Assembly: GCA_023459055.1 (NCBI GenBank)
Contig: JAEWVR010000035.1
Coordinates: forward strand, 1 to 64,000
Reading direction: 5' to 3'
DNA length: 64,000 nucleotides
Source: Fibrobacterota bacterium
Lineage (GTDB): Bacteria; Fibrobacterota; Chitinivibrionia; Chitinivibrionales; Chitinispirillaceae
The notes beneath the pieces are model-generated. The model worked only from the letters and a program-made list of their open reading frames with translations, was not told the origin of the DNA and searched no databases. The position numbers and the translations under genes are program-made. Positions 43,233 to 52,516 of the stretch are shown here, one piece after another; positions within the stretch are counted from its first letter, which is position 1; each line of letters starts with the position of its first letter.

Positions 43233-44300
43233 ATGGCTGATACATCAGAAGAAAAGACCGAAACCCCGTCGGAAAAAAAACGACAGGATGCGCGGGAGAA
43301 AGGTAATGTTGCCAAGAGTCAGGAGATCAATTCTGTGGTTGTTCTTCTTACTGGTATCATTCTCTTAAAAGTGATGGGACCGTGGATTGTTGATGAGCTT
43401 GAGAAATGCATTGTTGATTTTTTTACGCTTTGCAGTGATACGACAATGACTGAAGCGCGTTTTTTCAAAATGACCTATATGGCATTGATTATCATGGCAA
43501 AAATAACGTTACCTCTGGCTGGTGGTATTCTGGTGCTTGGGGTGATTGCTAATATTGCACAAATCGGATTTTTGCTTACGTTGAAACCGTTGATGCCGAA
43601 ATTGGAAAAGATTGATCCGATAAAGGGCTTCCAGCGATTATTCTCAATGCGATCAATTGTTGAGACTATTAAAAATATTCTTAAACTATCAGTTATCGGG
43701 ATAGTTGCTTATGTTACCTTGAAAAAAGAATTTGACACAATGTTAATTCTGTCTGATGCTTCGGTTGGAACTATATGGTTTTTTACTGTTGGTATTGCAT
43801 TTGAGGTAATTATAAAAATTGCGATGGTACTGATCGTGATCGCATTTCTTGATTATGCATATCAACGCTATGATCATGAGAAAAATCTCAAGATGTCAAA
43901 GCAGGAGGTCAAGGAGGAGCATAAATCTATGGAGGGAGATCCTCAGATAAAGGCACGGATAAAATCACTCCAGCGTGAGATGGCTCGTCGTCGCATGATG
44001 GAAGAAGTACCGAAAGCGACAGTTGTGGTCACCAACCCGACTCACCTTGCAATTGCATTGCGCTATGAACCATCGGAGGGTGATGCACCTGTTGTTGTCG
44101 CAAAAGGTAAACTGGTGATTGCTCAGAGGATAAAAGAACTCGCATATAAGAATAACATTCCGGTGATAGAGGATAAACCGCTGGCCCGTGCCATGTACGA
44201 TAAAGTGGAAATAGGGATGCCGATCCCTGTTGAATTTTTTACGGCTGTAGCTGAAATTCTTGCGTATGTATTTAAACTGAAAAACCGCAAGGTGGCGTAG
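43233..44300 (+). CDS. flhB: Flagellar export switch protein FlhB
   Basis: A 355-residue protein: N-terminal KTETPSEKKRQDAREKGNVA, four membrane segments, and a cytoplasmic domain with the self-cleaving NPTH site (VVVTNPTHLAIALRY). FlhB switches export from hook to filament proteins after FliK signals hook completion. Start ATG with GGGGGGAAAG upstream. It is the last gene of this operon segment; flhA and flhF are not in the window. tpx converges on it. Confidence 0.96.
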   Translation: MADTSEEKTETPSEKKRQDAREKGNVAKSQEINSVVVLLTGIILLKVMGPWIVDELEKCIVDFFTLCSDTTMTEARFFKMTYMALIIMAKITLPLAGGILVLGVIANIAQIGFLLTLKPLMPKLEKIDPIKGFQRLFSMRSIVETIKNILKLSVIGIVAYVTLKKEFDTMLILSDASVGTIWFFTVGIAFEVIIKIAMVLIVIAFLDYAYQRYDHEKNLKMSKQEVKEEHKSMEGDPQIKARIKSLQREMARRRMMEEVPKATVVVTNPTHLAIALRYEPSEGDAPVVVAKGKLVIAQRIKELAYKNNIPVIEDKPLARAMYDKVEIGMPIPVEFFTAVAEILAYVFKLKNRKVA

Positions 44301-44349
44301 CGTTGGTAATGTATCGTAACCTCAAATCATTCTGTCAAAAAAAATAAAA

Positions 44350-44380
44350 AGCCCGCTTATTATTAAGCAGACTTTTTTTA
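44350..44380 (-). terminator. Rho-independent terminator of tpx
   Basis: Read on the minus strand: AAAAAAAGTCTGCTTA-ATAA-TAAGCGGGCTTTTT. The stem has 10 pairs including two G-U pairs, followed by a T-run. On the plus strand the same two positions become C-A mismatches, so the hairpin is better suited to end tpx (47 bases after its stop) than flhB. Confidence 0.85.
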
Positions 44381-44426
44381 TAGCAATCAGATGTTCTTTC
44401 TTTGTACAGAAATGCAATATCTGTCT

Positions 44427-44927
44427 TTAATTGAGACTTTTAAGCGCAGATTCATAATCTGGTTCCTGGGCAATTTCTGGAACCTGCTCTGTGTAAATAA
44501 CAGTTCCCTTTTCATCAGTAATGACAACTGCACGGGAAAGAAGACCCTTGAGTGGACCATCAGTGATAGTCAAACCAAAATCTTTACCAAATGTACCGGA
44601 ACGGAATGCTGACAGTGTTACGACATCCTTAAGGCCTTCTGCACCACAGAATCTGCTCTGAGCAAATGGAAGATCCATTGATATACAAAGCACAACGACA
44701 TTTTTCAAAGAAGAAGCTTCTTTATTAAAACGTTTTACGGATAATGCACAAATTCCAGTGTCAATGGATGGGAATATGTTGAATACAATACGTTTCCCGG
44801 CATATGATTCTATCGTTGTATCAGAAAGATCGGATTTTGTGAGAACAAATGATGGTACCTTTGTCCCGACCGAAGGAAGCGTTCCGCATGTCGTTGTTGC
44901 AGTACCTTTGAATGTAATTGTAGCCAT
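44427..44927 (-). CDS. tpx: Thiol peroxidase Tpx
   Basis: A 166-residue atypical 2-Cys peroxiredoxin. The peroxidatic cysteine lies in FPSIDTGICALSVKRFN and the resolving cysteine in FAQSRFCGAEGL, both in the Tpx-typical context. It reduces hydrogen peroxide and alkyl hydroperoxides with thioredoxin; in E. coli it is periplasmic, but no signal peptide is visible here. The typical PxxDTpVC has Gly-Ile in place of Pro-Val. Start at 44927 after AAAGGGTG. Single gene with its own terminator. Confidence 0.93.
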   Translation of the reverse strand: MATITFKGTATTTCGTLPSVGTKVPSFVLTKSDLSDTTIESYAGKRIVFNIFPSIDTGICALSVKRFNKEASSLKNVVVLCISMDLPFAQSRFCGAEGLKDVVTLSAFRSGTFGKDFGLTITDGPLKGLLSRAVVITDEKGTVIYTEQVPEIAQEPDYESALKSLN

Positions 44928-45168
44928 AAGTAAACACCCTTTCTATAATATTTTGATATCAGATCTGTTTCATAGTCTAATATAAGTCTAACCAGTGCTA
45001 AAAATCTACTATCTCCTAAAGCAGAATTCATCATTAATTTTCAAAAAAGGTTTCTGCAGCAGGGGAGTATCTGAATATGCATTTTCTCCTTTTAGTAAGC
45101 AGACACCAAGTATATATTTAATGAAATACCTGATCAATCAATTACACCACTATTAAAGGTTAGTCAAA

Positions 45169-46713
45169 ATGAAACACTTATCACGCTTCTTATGTGTAGC
45201 ACTATTTTTTTCACTGACTCCGGCGGGTTCGCAATCCTTTGCAGCAAGTAAAGGAGCTGTAACAATTACCGACAAAGGTACTTATTTTGAGGTACTGCAG
45301 GACTATACGCAAGGTATTTCTCATTTTGAAATGGGTGAGCAAATGTATGAGCAGGCACTCCTTTCGATACCCGATTATGAAAATATTATCGATTCCTATC
45401 TGGCCGAACTCTTTCCTTCTTCGGAAATTTATAAGCTTATGTTAAGCAGGGTTGATGACATAAAACCGCAGATTCCTGTTCAGTACAGAGATGAAATCGA
45501 TGGAATGTGTTCAAAAGCAAGCGGAACTGAAAATGTGGCCGGTGATGGAAAAGTATCTGCTGCTGAGATTTACCTTATGCAATTGCTGCCGGATGTCGCC
45601 CGATCAACCGAGTGTTCCGGCATTTCTGTCTTTGGTTCCCGATCTGCAAGTGGCTCTCTTATGACCGCACGTATATTGGATTGGTATGAAGGTTCAAAAA
45701 ATCAACTGCCACAAATTCAATCTGTCACAACAGTAAAAAATGGCACTAAATCGCTATGTATGATAGGATACCTGGGATTTGTCGGGGTTTTAACTGCGTT
45801 TAACAGTGATGGCGTTTTTGCCGGTATTCTTGATTCTCCATCAGAATTTCCTTACTCATCCGTAAACAAGCGTTCATACATAAACGATATACGGCTGGCA
45901 CTTGAGAATTATGGAACTGTTGCTGATGTTGCATCGTTTTTATCCGATACATTACGGAAGTACACTTATAATCACCTGGTATTACTCTCTGATAAAAATT
46001 CTGCCGGAGTGCTTGAAAATAATTTTTCAGGTACAGGATTAAACATCCGCAGATCTTTACGTACTGATACATCAACACTTAATACCGGAATAACATGGGG
46101 ATTTAACAATGCTGTTGCAACAGTAAATTCATTCCTGCTTTCAGGGAATCTGGATAATCATACAGGTTACAGTCACAATACCGCTCGTTGGGAGAGTTTC
46201 AAAAATGAAATGCAACGCTGTGGGGATGATGTAACTATGGATGAATTAAAACAGATCGTCTCGCATGTCAATGATAATGGTCCTCAGACACCGTCCGATA
46301 GTGATCTTTACAATTTGAATACACAGCATATTGTACTTTTTCAGCCATCAGATTTTCATGTTGAGGTTTCGTTCAGGCCAAAACAGAATAGTCTGCCGAA
46401 AACTCCTGTGTTTGAAACAATCCCCATTAATTTCACGGCAAATAAAGTCCCCAAAATCAAACTGTCACAGAGTAAACCCATGCCCCGTAATGGCAGCATG
46501 ATTGTTTCACTTGATGGTTCAAACAGCATTATGTTTAAATTGTCGCAGCCATCAAAGATAACGATCCAGTTGTTTGATGCACTTGGCAGAGAAGTAAGAT
46601 CGGATTTTCTTGGACAGTTATCCGCAGGAGTTCACAATCGGAAGTATTCTACGGGAGAATTGACTAAAGGGCTTTATTATTACTGTGTTAAGGAACATAG
46701 ATCATATAAATAA
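45169..46713 (+). CDS. Secreted C45-like hydrolase with T9SS-type C-terminal domain
   Basis: A 514-residue protein with a signal peptide (FLCVALFFSLTPAGSQSFAA). The middle part TECSGISVFGSRSASG, TARILDWYEG, and the later LDSPSEFPYS resemble the C45 / linear-amide hydrolase (acyl-CoA:6-APA acyltransferase-like, Ntn) family, with the cysteine of TECSG as possible nucleophile. The C-terminal 75 residues (KITIQLFDALGREVRSDFLG, LSAGVHNRKYSTGELTKGLY) match the sorting domain used by the type IX secretion system and related FlgD-Ig-like tails, so the protein is probably exported to the surface. Substrate unknown. AAAGG lies upstream of the ATG. Confidence 0.65.
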   Translation: MKHLSRFLCVALFFSLTPAGSQSFAASKGAVTITDKGTYFEVLQDYTQGISHFEMGEQMYEQALLSIPDYENIIDSYLAELFPSSEIYKLMLSRVDDIKPQIPVQYRDEIDGMCSKASGTENVAGDGKVSAAEIYLMQLLPDVARSTECSGISVFGSRSASGSLMTARILDWYEGSKNQLPQIQSVTTVKNGTKSLCMIGYLGFVGVLTAFNSDGVFAGILDSPSEFPYSSVNKRSYINDIRLALENYGTVADVASFLSDTLRKYTYNHLVLLSDKNSAGVLENNFSGTGLNIRRSLRTDTSTLNTGITWGFNNAVATVNSFLLSGNLDNHTGYSHNTARWESFKNEMQRCGDDVTMDELKQIVSHVNDNGPQTPSDSDLYNLNTQHIVLFQPSDFHVEVSFRPKQNSLPKTPVFETIPINFTANKVPKIKLSQSKPMPRNGSMIVSLDGSNSIMFKLSQPSKITIQLFDALGREVRSDFLGQLSAGVHNRKYSTGELTKGLYYYCVKEHRSYK

Positions 46714-46852
46714 AAGTATATCTTAAAGTGCAGATTGATAAAGTGACAATCTGCACTGTTACTTATTTTTTTTTCAGATAGTTTATAATTCGCTGAGAAT
46801 AATCCTCTGCAACTAAATTCAACATTGCATCTCCATCGTGTTTGTCAAATTA

Positions 46853-47749
46853 TTATAATCCGTGCTCAAGTAAAAACTTGATTCCATTTTCATACGACGG
46901 ATTAACCGTTCCAACATGATCAGCATGGAATTTTTCAAATTTGTATTGGAAATCTTTATATGAAGTGCTACGTATATATTTTGATAACGTATCAAAGTTC
47001 CCAGTCATGTAAATATCTTCAAGGTCACCTACAGACATATAGAGTTTTGCAGGAATATCAGCATACTTGGACGTAAGCGACAAAAGATAGTTGTAAATTG
47101 CACCATCACCATACCAAATGGATGGACTGGCTGCTAAGAAACTGCTTATGCACGGTGACGATAGATCGTACTGGGATAAAGCATACAGCACAAATAGCCC
47201 TCCGTATGAATGTCCGATTATCGCACGATGCTCAGGACCTGCAATGGAATAATTTAATTCCAGAAATGGAATAAGTTCCTTCTTGATAAATTGATAAAAA
47301 TTAACTGCACCACCTTCAGCACTCAGGGGATAAGCTTTATTTACCAGGGGAAGCGTATAATCGCGATTACGTCCTTTAGGGTTAGCATCTCCGCTAGGAT
47401 AAGGATAGCCAATCCCAACCACAATTGCTGGGACAGATTGTTTGTTTTTTTCAAAATCCGAGACAAGTCCAGTAGTTACAGTAAAATGCCATTGTGGATC
47501 AAGTTGAAATATTACCGGGTAAGGGCCGTTATCTTTTTGGTAATTTGGAGGGAGACGAAGATAGATATCGTAATCATCACCAACTATTTTTGAATGTAGT
47601 GTCTGGTGTAGTATAGTTTCTGATGCAGACGGGGCCAGGGGATCTGATGCATCTAATATGCAGGAGAATTGTGATAGTATGGTAATCAAGATAATCGCAG
47701 AAAGTGAAATATAATGAATTCTTTTTTTTAAAAAACTTGATATGTTCAT
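46853..47749 (-). CDS. Secreted esterase of the Fes/IroE-like (putative esterase) family
   Basis: A 298-residue alpha/beta hydrolase. After an N-terminal hydrophobic signal (IILITILSQFSC, a possible lipoprotein cysteine but with a poor lipobox) the domain shows the oxyanion region PYPVIFQLDPQWHF, the nucleophile GHSYGGLF, and the histidine segment FEKFHADHVGT. The family includes enterochelin esterase-like and feruloyl/esterase D-like enzymes. Substrate unknown; it probably acts in the periplasm. Start after AAGGAGCATT. Single gene. Confidence 0.8.
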   Translation of the reverse strand: MNISSFLKKRIHYISLSAIILITILSQFSCILDASDPLAPSASETILHQTLHSKIVGDDYDIYLRLPPNYQKDNGPYPVIFQLDPQWHFTVTTGLVSDFEKNKQSVPAIVVGIGYPYPSGDANPKGRNRDYTLPLVNKAYPLSAEGGAVNFYQFIKKELIPFLELNYSIAGPEHRAIIGHSYGGLFVLYALSQYDLSSPCISSFLAASPSIWYGDGAIYNYLLSLTSKYADIPAKLYMSVGDLEDIYMTGNFDTLSKYIRSTSYKDFQYKFEKFHADHVGTVNPSYENGIKFLLEHGL

Positions 47750-48312
47750 TAGAATGCTCCTTTAAAAAGTGGTGTACTCTATTTTTGTCATTAGCTCAAT
47801 AATGCTGCTATTCAATAAAAATTATTACAAAATATTTAACTACTATTAACGTGCTTCATAATTTCCTCCTATGTATAAGGTTGAATTATTTCTCTTAGTC
47901 ATTTCGAGTTTTATGATTAACAGATCCGGTACAAACCTTTACAATGCGTTAACTGATTCAACGACTGTCCATTAACAAAAAGATAGGTGTAAAACACTGG
48001 AAAATCGACTACTTAAAGAAGGTATTTTGTATCACTTATTTAAGGTATATGGGTAAAAATGCGATTAAAAGCTATCACCTGAAGACTAAATTCAAGTTTG
48101 AGTGAAGTAATGATAACTGAAATAATTGGGTATGTTTGATAAATCGGATTTTGGATATGGAAATTCAAGAACTGTAATTATTACTACTGTCAATTGTTTA
48201 CAAACTGACTCTTTGCAGGATTAAAACAGGGAGGAATAGTTAGATTCTGCTGCTTAAGTAATTGGTTAAGTACTTTTTATACAGCTCTCTTCATTGAGAG
48301 ATCTGCAGTGTA
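47750..48312. other. Gap without recognised features
   Basis: About 560 A/T-rich bases between two minus-strand genes. Stops are frequent in all frames. A palindrome-like stretch CTTAAGTAATTGGTTAAG (48253-48270) and a short hairpin (48285-48300) precede the end of the sensor kinase gene and may end its transcript, but neither has a T-run. The promoter of the esterase gene should be near 47760-47850. Confidence 0.4.
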
Positions 48313-50568
48313 TTAATTCACTGAAAATTTTTTTATCAACTCGACTCTGGAACTTGTATTGCATTTTTTATAGATGTTTTTCAAATGAGCATTTACAGTA
48401 AATTTCGATATAAAAAGCTCCTGTGCAATTATTTTGTCAATACACCCACGTAGAACTAACCGGATGACCTGTTTTTCTCTTTCGGTTATGCCAAAGCACA
48501 AGCATCGTTCGTGAAATAGTGCTTCACTATCAGGCATTATCTCATCCTGTTTGAAAATTACAGCGATTTGTTCCTTTATTTTGTTAGTTACTTTTTTGTC
48601 ATAATGTAGTTGCAATTTTAATAATGATTCGATTTTCTGGATAATTTCATCAATGTCAAAAGGTTTTGGAATAAAATCGACTGCACCAAGTGATAATCCT
48701 TTTATACGTTCATCAGTTTTTGCCGTTAAAAAAATGAATGGAATGTGGTTGAAAACCGGATTTGATGTAAGATTGTGATAAAAATCGAAACCATCCATTT
48801 CCGGCATCATGATATCAGATATAATAACATCTGGAATTTTTGGTAGTGTTTTTATTTTTTCCAATCCGTGTTTACCATTAACACCTGCAAAAATGTTATA
48901 CCTAAATTCAAGATTCTTTTTTAAAAAGATACGCAATTCTTCATTGTCTTCTACAATAAACACTGATTTTTTATAAGGATCAAAAACACTATCGTTATAT
49001 GATACAATTATTTTACGTTTTTCAGCATTGAGTGAGAAACGATCTGGCATGTTTTGCTGCATGTTAGATTCTGAATGCACGGGTATATGTTGAATGATAT
49101 CCTCTGAACTGATGGTGGATATATCAACAGGTAGCAAGATAGTGAATTCACTCCCTTGTCCGTCAATACTTTGTACATAGAGTTGACCTTGCAATAAGGT
49201 AACGTATTCTTTTACCAATGCCAAACCTATACCTGTACCATCAAACTTTCTGTTTGCTGAACCGTCAACCTGACGGAACCGATCGAAAATACAGGGAAGG
49301 TCTTGTTCAGAAATACCAATACCCGAATCTTTTACCCCTATAGACACCATATCGATTTTTTGTTCAGCAGGCTGTTTCGGTATATGAGGGAATTTTATAA
49401 TTAGTTGGATTGTACCTTCGGGTTCTGTAAATTTAAATGCATTGGAAAGCAAATTGTTGATAATGCGTTCGATCTTGTCTTTATCAGAATAAATAGATAC
49501 AGGATCTTCCGGAAAAACAGTTGTGAATGTTATGTTTTTGCTTTCGGCTAGCGACTCGAACGAACGATGAATTGATGTACAAAGAGAGATACAATTGAAT
49601 CGTTCCGGATTGATTTGCATTTTACCAGCATTCATTTTTGACAAGTCAAGAAATTGATTAATCATATTGAGCATATGGTTGGCATTGCGCTTGATAATGT
49701 GCGCTTGCTCCGTTATGTTTGATTGTTGTGAGAGACTGCTGTTTTTAATAATTGTTTCAGCAGGACCTAATATCAATGTAAGTGGTGTACGAAATTCATG
49801 GGTTATATTCTGGAAAAATTCAGTTTTGTATCGGTCTGATTCTACCAGTTTGTTATTGATTTGCTCAAGCTGCTCTTTTTGTTTTGATAAGAGCGCTGTC
49901 TGATGTTCAACCTCCAGAAGAAGATTTTCGCTAAGATGCTGAGCTTTTCTGTAAACTTTATAATATCTCATTATAAATAAAAATGAAAAAGTAACGTAAA
50001 GAATAAATAATCCGCAACTGCTAATGCAATAATTAAGAATATTTGAATATGATTTTATGGGTATCTGCGACGCACAGCATACAGAATGAGCTATTAATAG
50101 TAGAAGTGCTTCCTCTTTTCTTTTTAAAAAAGCAACAATTAATATAAAGAAAATATAAACTTCAGTAGTATATGTTATAACCAAATAGACTTTATATTTT
50201 ATGTGAATGTCCACCAACGTATAGGGAACTGACGGAAACAATGATGCTGCTGTATAAATAGATACTGCTATCAACATAATAATTTTATTTAATTTATGAT
50301 TTTCATTAGAGTAAAAATATCTAAGATATCCGATAGAAAAAAAGTACCCACTATAGACTAATGCCACCGGAATGTATAAACCTAAAAATCTGAATAATAC
50401 AATCAATAAATGGACAGATAAAAAAGAAGTAAGATAGAGATTAACTTTTCTAAGATTCCTTTCAGTATAAAAAGTGAACGTGCAACATAAAAGCATTAGT
50501 AGCAATCCTAAACTCATACCCGTCAAAGTACCATTTAGTATTCTTAATTGGTATTGTTCAAAATACAT
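48313..50568 (-). CDS. Hybrid sensor histidine kinase/response regulator with LuxR output
   Basis: A 751-residue one-piece two-component protein. Residues about 15-205 have seven hydrophobic segments; a short coiled coil (210-245) leads to HisKA with the phosphorylated histidine in NITHEFRTPL (H257), then HATPase (NLLSNAFKF about 372-380, DSGIGI, GTGIGLALV about 444-452), a receiver domain with D585 in SDIMMPEMDG and K635, and a C-terminal LuxR/GerE helix-turn-helix (about 692-748, ITEREKQVIRLVLRGCIDKI). Kinase, receiver and DNA-binding output in one membrane chain would give direct gene control from the membrane. The ligand and targets are unknown; no partner gene is adjacent. Confidence 0.93.
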   Translation of the reverse strand: MYFEQYQLRILNGTLTGMSLGLLLMLLCCTFTFYTERNLRKVNLYLTSFLSVHLLIVLFRFLGLYIPVALVYSGYFFSIGYLRYFYSNENHKLNKIIMLIAVSIYTAASLFPSVPYTLVDIHIKYKVYLVITYTTEVYIFFILIVAFLKRKEEALLLLIAHSVCCASQIPIKSYSNILNYCISSCGLFILYVTFSFLFIMRYYKVYRKAQHLSENLLLEVEHQTALLSKQKEQLEQINNKLVESDRYKTEFFQNITHEFRTPLTLILGPAETIIKNSSLSQQSNITEQAHIIKRNANHMLNMINQFLDLSKMNAGKMQINPERFNCISLCTSIHRSFESLAESKNITFTTVFPEDPVSIYSDKDKIERIINNLLSNAFKFTEPEGTIQLIIKFPHIPKQPAEQKIDMVSIGVKDSGIGISEQDLPCIFDRFRQVDGSANRKFDGTGIGLALVKEYVTLLQGQLYVQSIDGQGSEFTILLPVDISTISSEDIIQHIPVHSESNMQQNMPDRFSLNAEKRKIIVSYNDSVFDPYKKSVFIVEDNEELRIFLKKNLEFRYNIFAGVNGKHGLEKIKTLPKIPDVIISDIMMPEMDGFDFYHNLTSNPVFNHIPFIFLTAKTDERIKGLSLGAVDFIPKPFDIDEIIQKIESLLKLQLHYDKKVTNKIKEQIAVIFKQDEIMPDSEALFHERCLCFGITEREKQVIRLVLRGCIDKIIAQELFISKFTVNAHLKNIYKKCNTSSRVELIKKFSVN

Positions 50569-50908
50569 CTTTCACCCCTTTTTGATTACTTTACAACATA
50601 CAAATAAAACATATGAGATTTTAATGATTCAGAATTGGTTTGAATTTCATTCTGTCGAGAAAAAAATCCCAATCTAAAAACATATTAACATATTGAATAT
50701 TATCACTCCCCACAAACATAGTATACTTTCAATTAATGTTGATATGTTTATCCTTTATAGTAAAGTAGTTAACCATCATCCTAATGCCATAATCATTCTA
50801 TGCTTACTCTGATCAAGTAAACATATCTATAAATTTCATCAATTTTTATTAAAATGCTGTGAATAATATTTCCGGAAAAAGAAAGAAATTGATTGGAAGA
50901 CAAAGTAA
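50569..50908. other. A/T-rich gap
   Basis: No gene, repeat or clear hairpin seen. It contains the promoter of the sensor kinase gene on the minus strand and possibly that of a short plus-strand transcript ending at 51050. Confidence 0.4.
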
Positions 50909-50977
50909 ATGGATAAAAACAAAAAGAAATCAAAAGACTTAAAGAAAATGGTGAGGAATGAATGTCTTTTAACGTAG
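50909..50977 (+). CDS. Possible 22-residue basic peptide or small RNA
   Basis: ATG at 50909 begins MDKNKKKSKDLKKMVRNECL and two more residues, then TAG. GGAAG lies about 12 bases upstream. Thirty bases on there is a good rho-independent terminator on the same strand, although no larger plus-strand gene lies upstream. This pairing suggests a short transcript, either a small RNA or an mRNA for this very basic peptide. The evidence is only positional. Confidence 0.3.
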   Translation: MDKNKKKSKDLKKMVRNECLLT

Positions 50978-51005
50978 GATTCTATATGGGTCAGTTAAAA
51001 TTTGT

Positions 51006-51050
51006 AAAGGGATTTCATTGAGACACAATACAAATCCCTTTTTCTTTTTT
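51006..51050 (+). terminator. Rho-independent terminator
   Basis: AAAGGGATTT (51006-51015) and AAATCCCTTT (51032-51041) form a 10-bp stem with a 16-base loop, followed by TTTCTTTTTTT. The T-run is on the plus strand. On the minus strand it could also end the gene whose stop is at 51068, but the sequence after the stem there is less T-rich. Confidence 0.75.
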
Positions 51051-51067
51051 TGAAAATAGTATCAACA

Positions 51068-52516
51068 TTAAAAATTAATATCACCATACTTTTCTTTAAA
51101 GAAATCAAGTATGTCGGCAGGACATTTTCGCTGGAGAATTGCAGAAATATCCTGAAGATCTTTGTATGAATTCAATTTCCCGTGGGCATCAGTAATTACT
51201 TTATTTGCATGATGGTGAAGTTCACTGCTATTAATACTACTGTGTTTATTCCTGATTTCAAGTGCCGTGAAATACAGTCGTAATTTACTGATTGTGACTC
51301 CTTTCCCAAAATCCCGATCAAATTTTTTACATACTGCACTTGAATCCTTATTGTTGGCTCTGGCAAGATCGTCGGTGGAAAGCTTAGGATTTTCAGCAAT
51401 TTTTCTCAACACGTTAATCGTTATATCATTAAGAGGCAGGGGAGGATTCGAATGGATTTGTAAACTATCAGGTGTTGCACTGGAAATGTTCTCTGAAACA
51501 ACCGTATCGATAGCAGACCTGGAATATTTTCTCAATATGGATGTCGTGTCGCCAAGTGATGTGGTATCACCAAACGACGTAGTATCGCCAAATGATGTGG
51601 TATCACCAAACGAGGTAGTATTTACAAATGACGTAGTATCACCAAACGAGGTAGTATTTGAATTATAACCTTTAGACCTGTTTTTAAATAATATACTTAT
51701 AATTATAATATAAAAAATGCATGAAACAATTGATAATAAGGTAATTATTCCGTGATTATTCTGAACAGACTGACTATTTAAGTTCGATTGAGTTTGTATA
51801 GCTTTTTTAAATTTGACACTGGTAATTACTACATTGTATTCTGTATTGGTTGGAAAGTTACTGCCTGTTTGTATGCTTATACTATAAAGTCGCTCTTTGT
51901 CAAAGTCTTCAGTGTATGTATCCGTGGTTATATAATAATCCGGTGTTGTAAGTGAATCAATAGGAATCGTAAAAATATTATCATTTTTTCTCGGTGTAAT
52001 TACTTTGTACTTAGGGCTATATGCGTGTCTAAGATTACGTGATTTTTCTGGATTATCACATGACATTGTATCTACGGGGGGAAGATTGTCAGGATATTTC
52101 AATCGAGAAAGACAATTCATCTTAAAAAGGCCATTGGTTGTATCAGTATTTAAAACGGTCATGTTTAGTTCAATGGAATCATAATTGGAAATATCTATAA
52201 AATCAGTTGTATCTTTCAGCACGATTTCGACACCAGCAAAAGGTTCATCAATCAATTTAATTTTTGGCACATTGAATTTACACCATATAAAATTTTGACG
52301 ATTATTAACCAGTAAAGCCTTGGACTGTCCGCAATTTATTGCATCATTGAAAACGTTCGTAGTACATTTATCATTTGGATAAAAAACATAAGCATCATTT
52401 GTATCTAACTGTTGATTCGCTGCTGACTTAAAATCAATAGTATCATCACTTGAGAAAAATATTATCGGAATAATGAATATTATTGCTCCTAAATACCATA
52501 AATAAGACAATCGCAT
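51068..52516 (-). CDS. Membrane-anchored putative regulator with hexapeptide-repeat linker
   Basis: A 482-residue protein that I do not recognise as a whole. It starts with a signal-anchor (LWYLGAIIFIIPIIFF), has about 225 extracytoplasmic residues with beta-rich pattern (FAGVEIVLKDTTDFIDISNY), a second membrane segment (ITLLSIVSCIFYIIIISILF, about 255-275), a linker made of seven hexapeptides of the type TTSFGD, and a cytoplasmic C-terminus (about 350-482). Within that, INVLRKIAENPKLSTDDLAR followed by SAVCKKFDRDFGKGVTISKL resembles a degenerate AraC-type helix-turn-helix. The plan (anchor, outer sensor, membrane, DNA-binding) matches the AraC protein at 4469. The whole gene is A/T rich. Start at 52516; AAAGGAAA upstream. 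Confidence 0.6.
   Translation of the reverse strand: MRLSYLWYLGAIIFIIPIIFFSSDDTIDFKSAANQQLDTNDAYVFYPNDKCTTNVFNDAINCGQSKALLVNNRQNFIWCKFNVPKIKLIDEPFAGVEIVLKDTTDFIDISNYDSIELNMTVLNTDTTNGLFKMNCLSRLKYPDNLPPVDTMSCDNPEKSRNLRHAYSPKYKVITPRKNDNIFTIPIDSLTTPDYYITTDTYTEDFDKERLYSISIQTGSNFPTNTEYNVVITSVKFKKAIQTQSNLNSQSVQNNHGIITLLSIVSCIFYIIIISILFKNRSKGYNSNTTSFGDTTSFVNTTSFGDTTSFGDTTSFGDTTSLGDTTSILRKYSRSAIDTVVSENISSATPDSLQIHSNPPLPLNDITINVLRKIAENPKLSTDDLARANNKDSSAVCKKFDRDFGKGVTISKLRLYFTALEIRNKHSSINSSELHHHANKVITDAHGKLNSYKDLQDISAILQRKCPADILDFFKEKYGDINF
51543..51668. repeat. 18-bp tandem repeat inside a coding region (7 units)
   Basis: Seven contiguous 18-base units, consensus on the plus strand GTAGTATCACCAAACGAC with variants; the last is degenerate. 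They code on the minus strand for TTSFGD/TTSFVN/TTSLGD hexapeptides in the linker between the membrane segment and the cytoplasmic domain. All units keep the frame. Such arrays change length easily by slippage. Confidence 0.93.

Noticed and set aside
44350..44373. Terminator of flhB
   Set aside because: On the plus strand two C-A mismatches break the stem, while the minus strand forms G-U pairs and ends in a T-run, so it belongs to tpx.
51543..51668. CRISPR-like array of short repeats
   Set aside because: The units are contiguous 18-mers without spacers and lie in frame inside a protein-coding gene; it is a coding tandem repeat.
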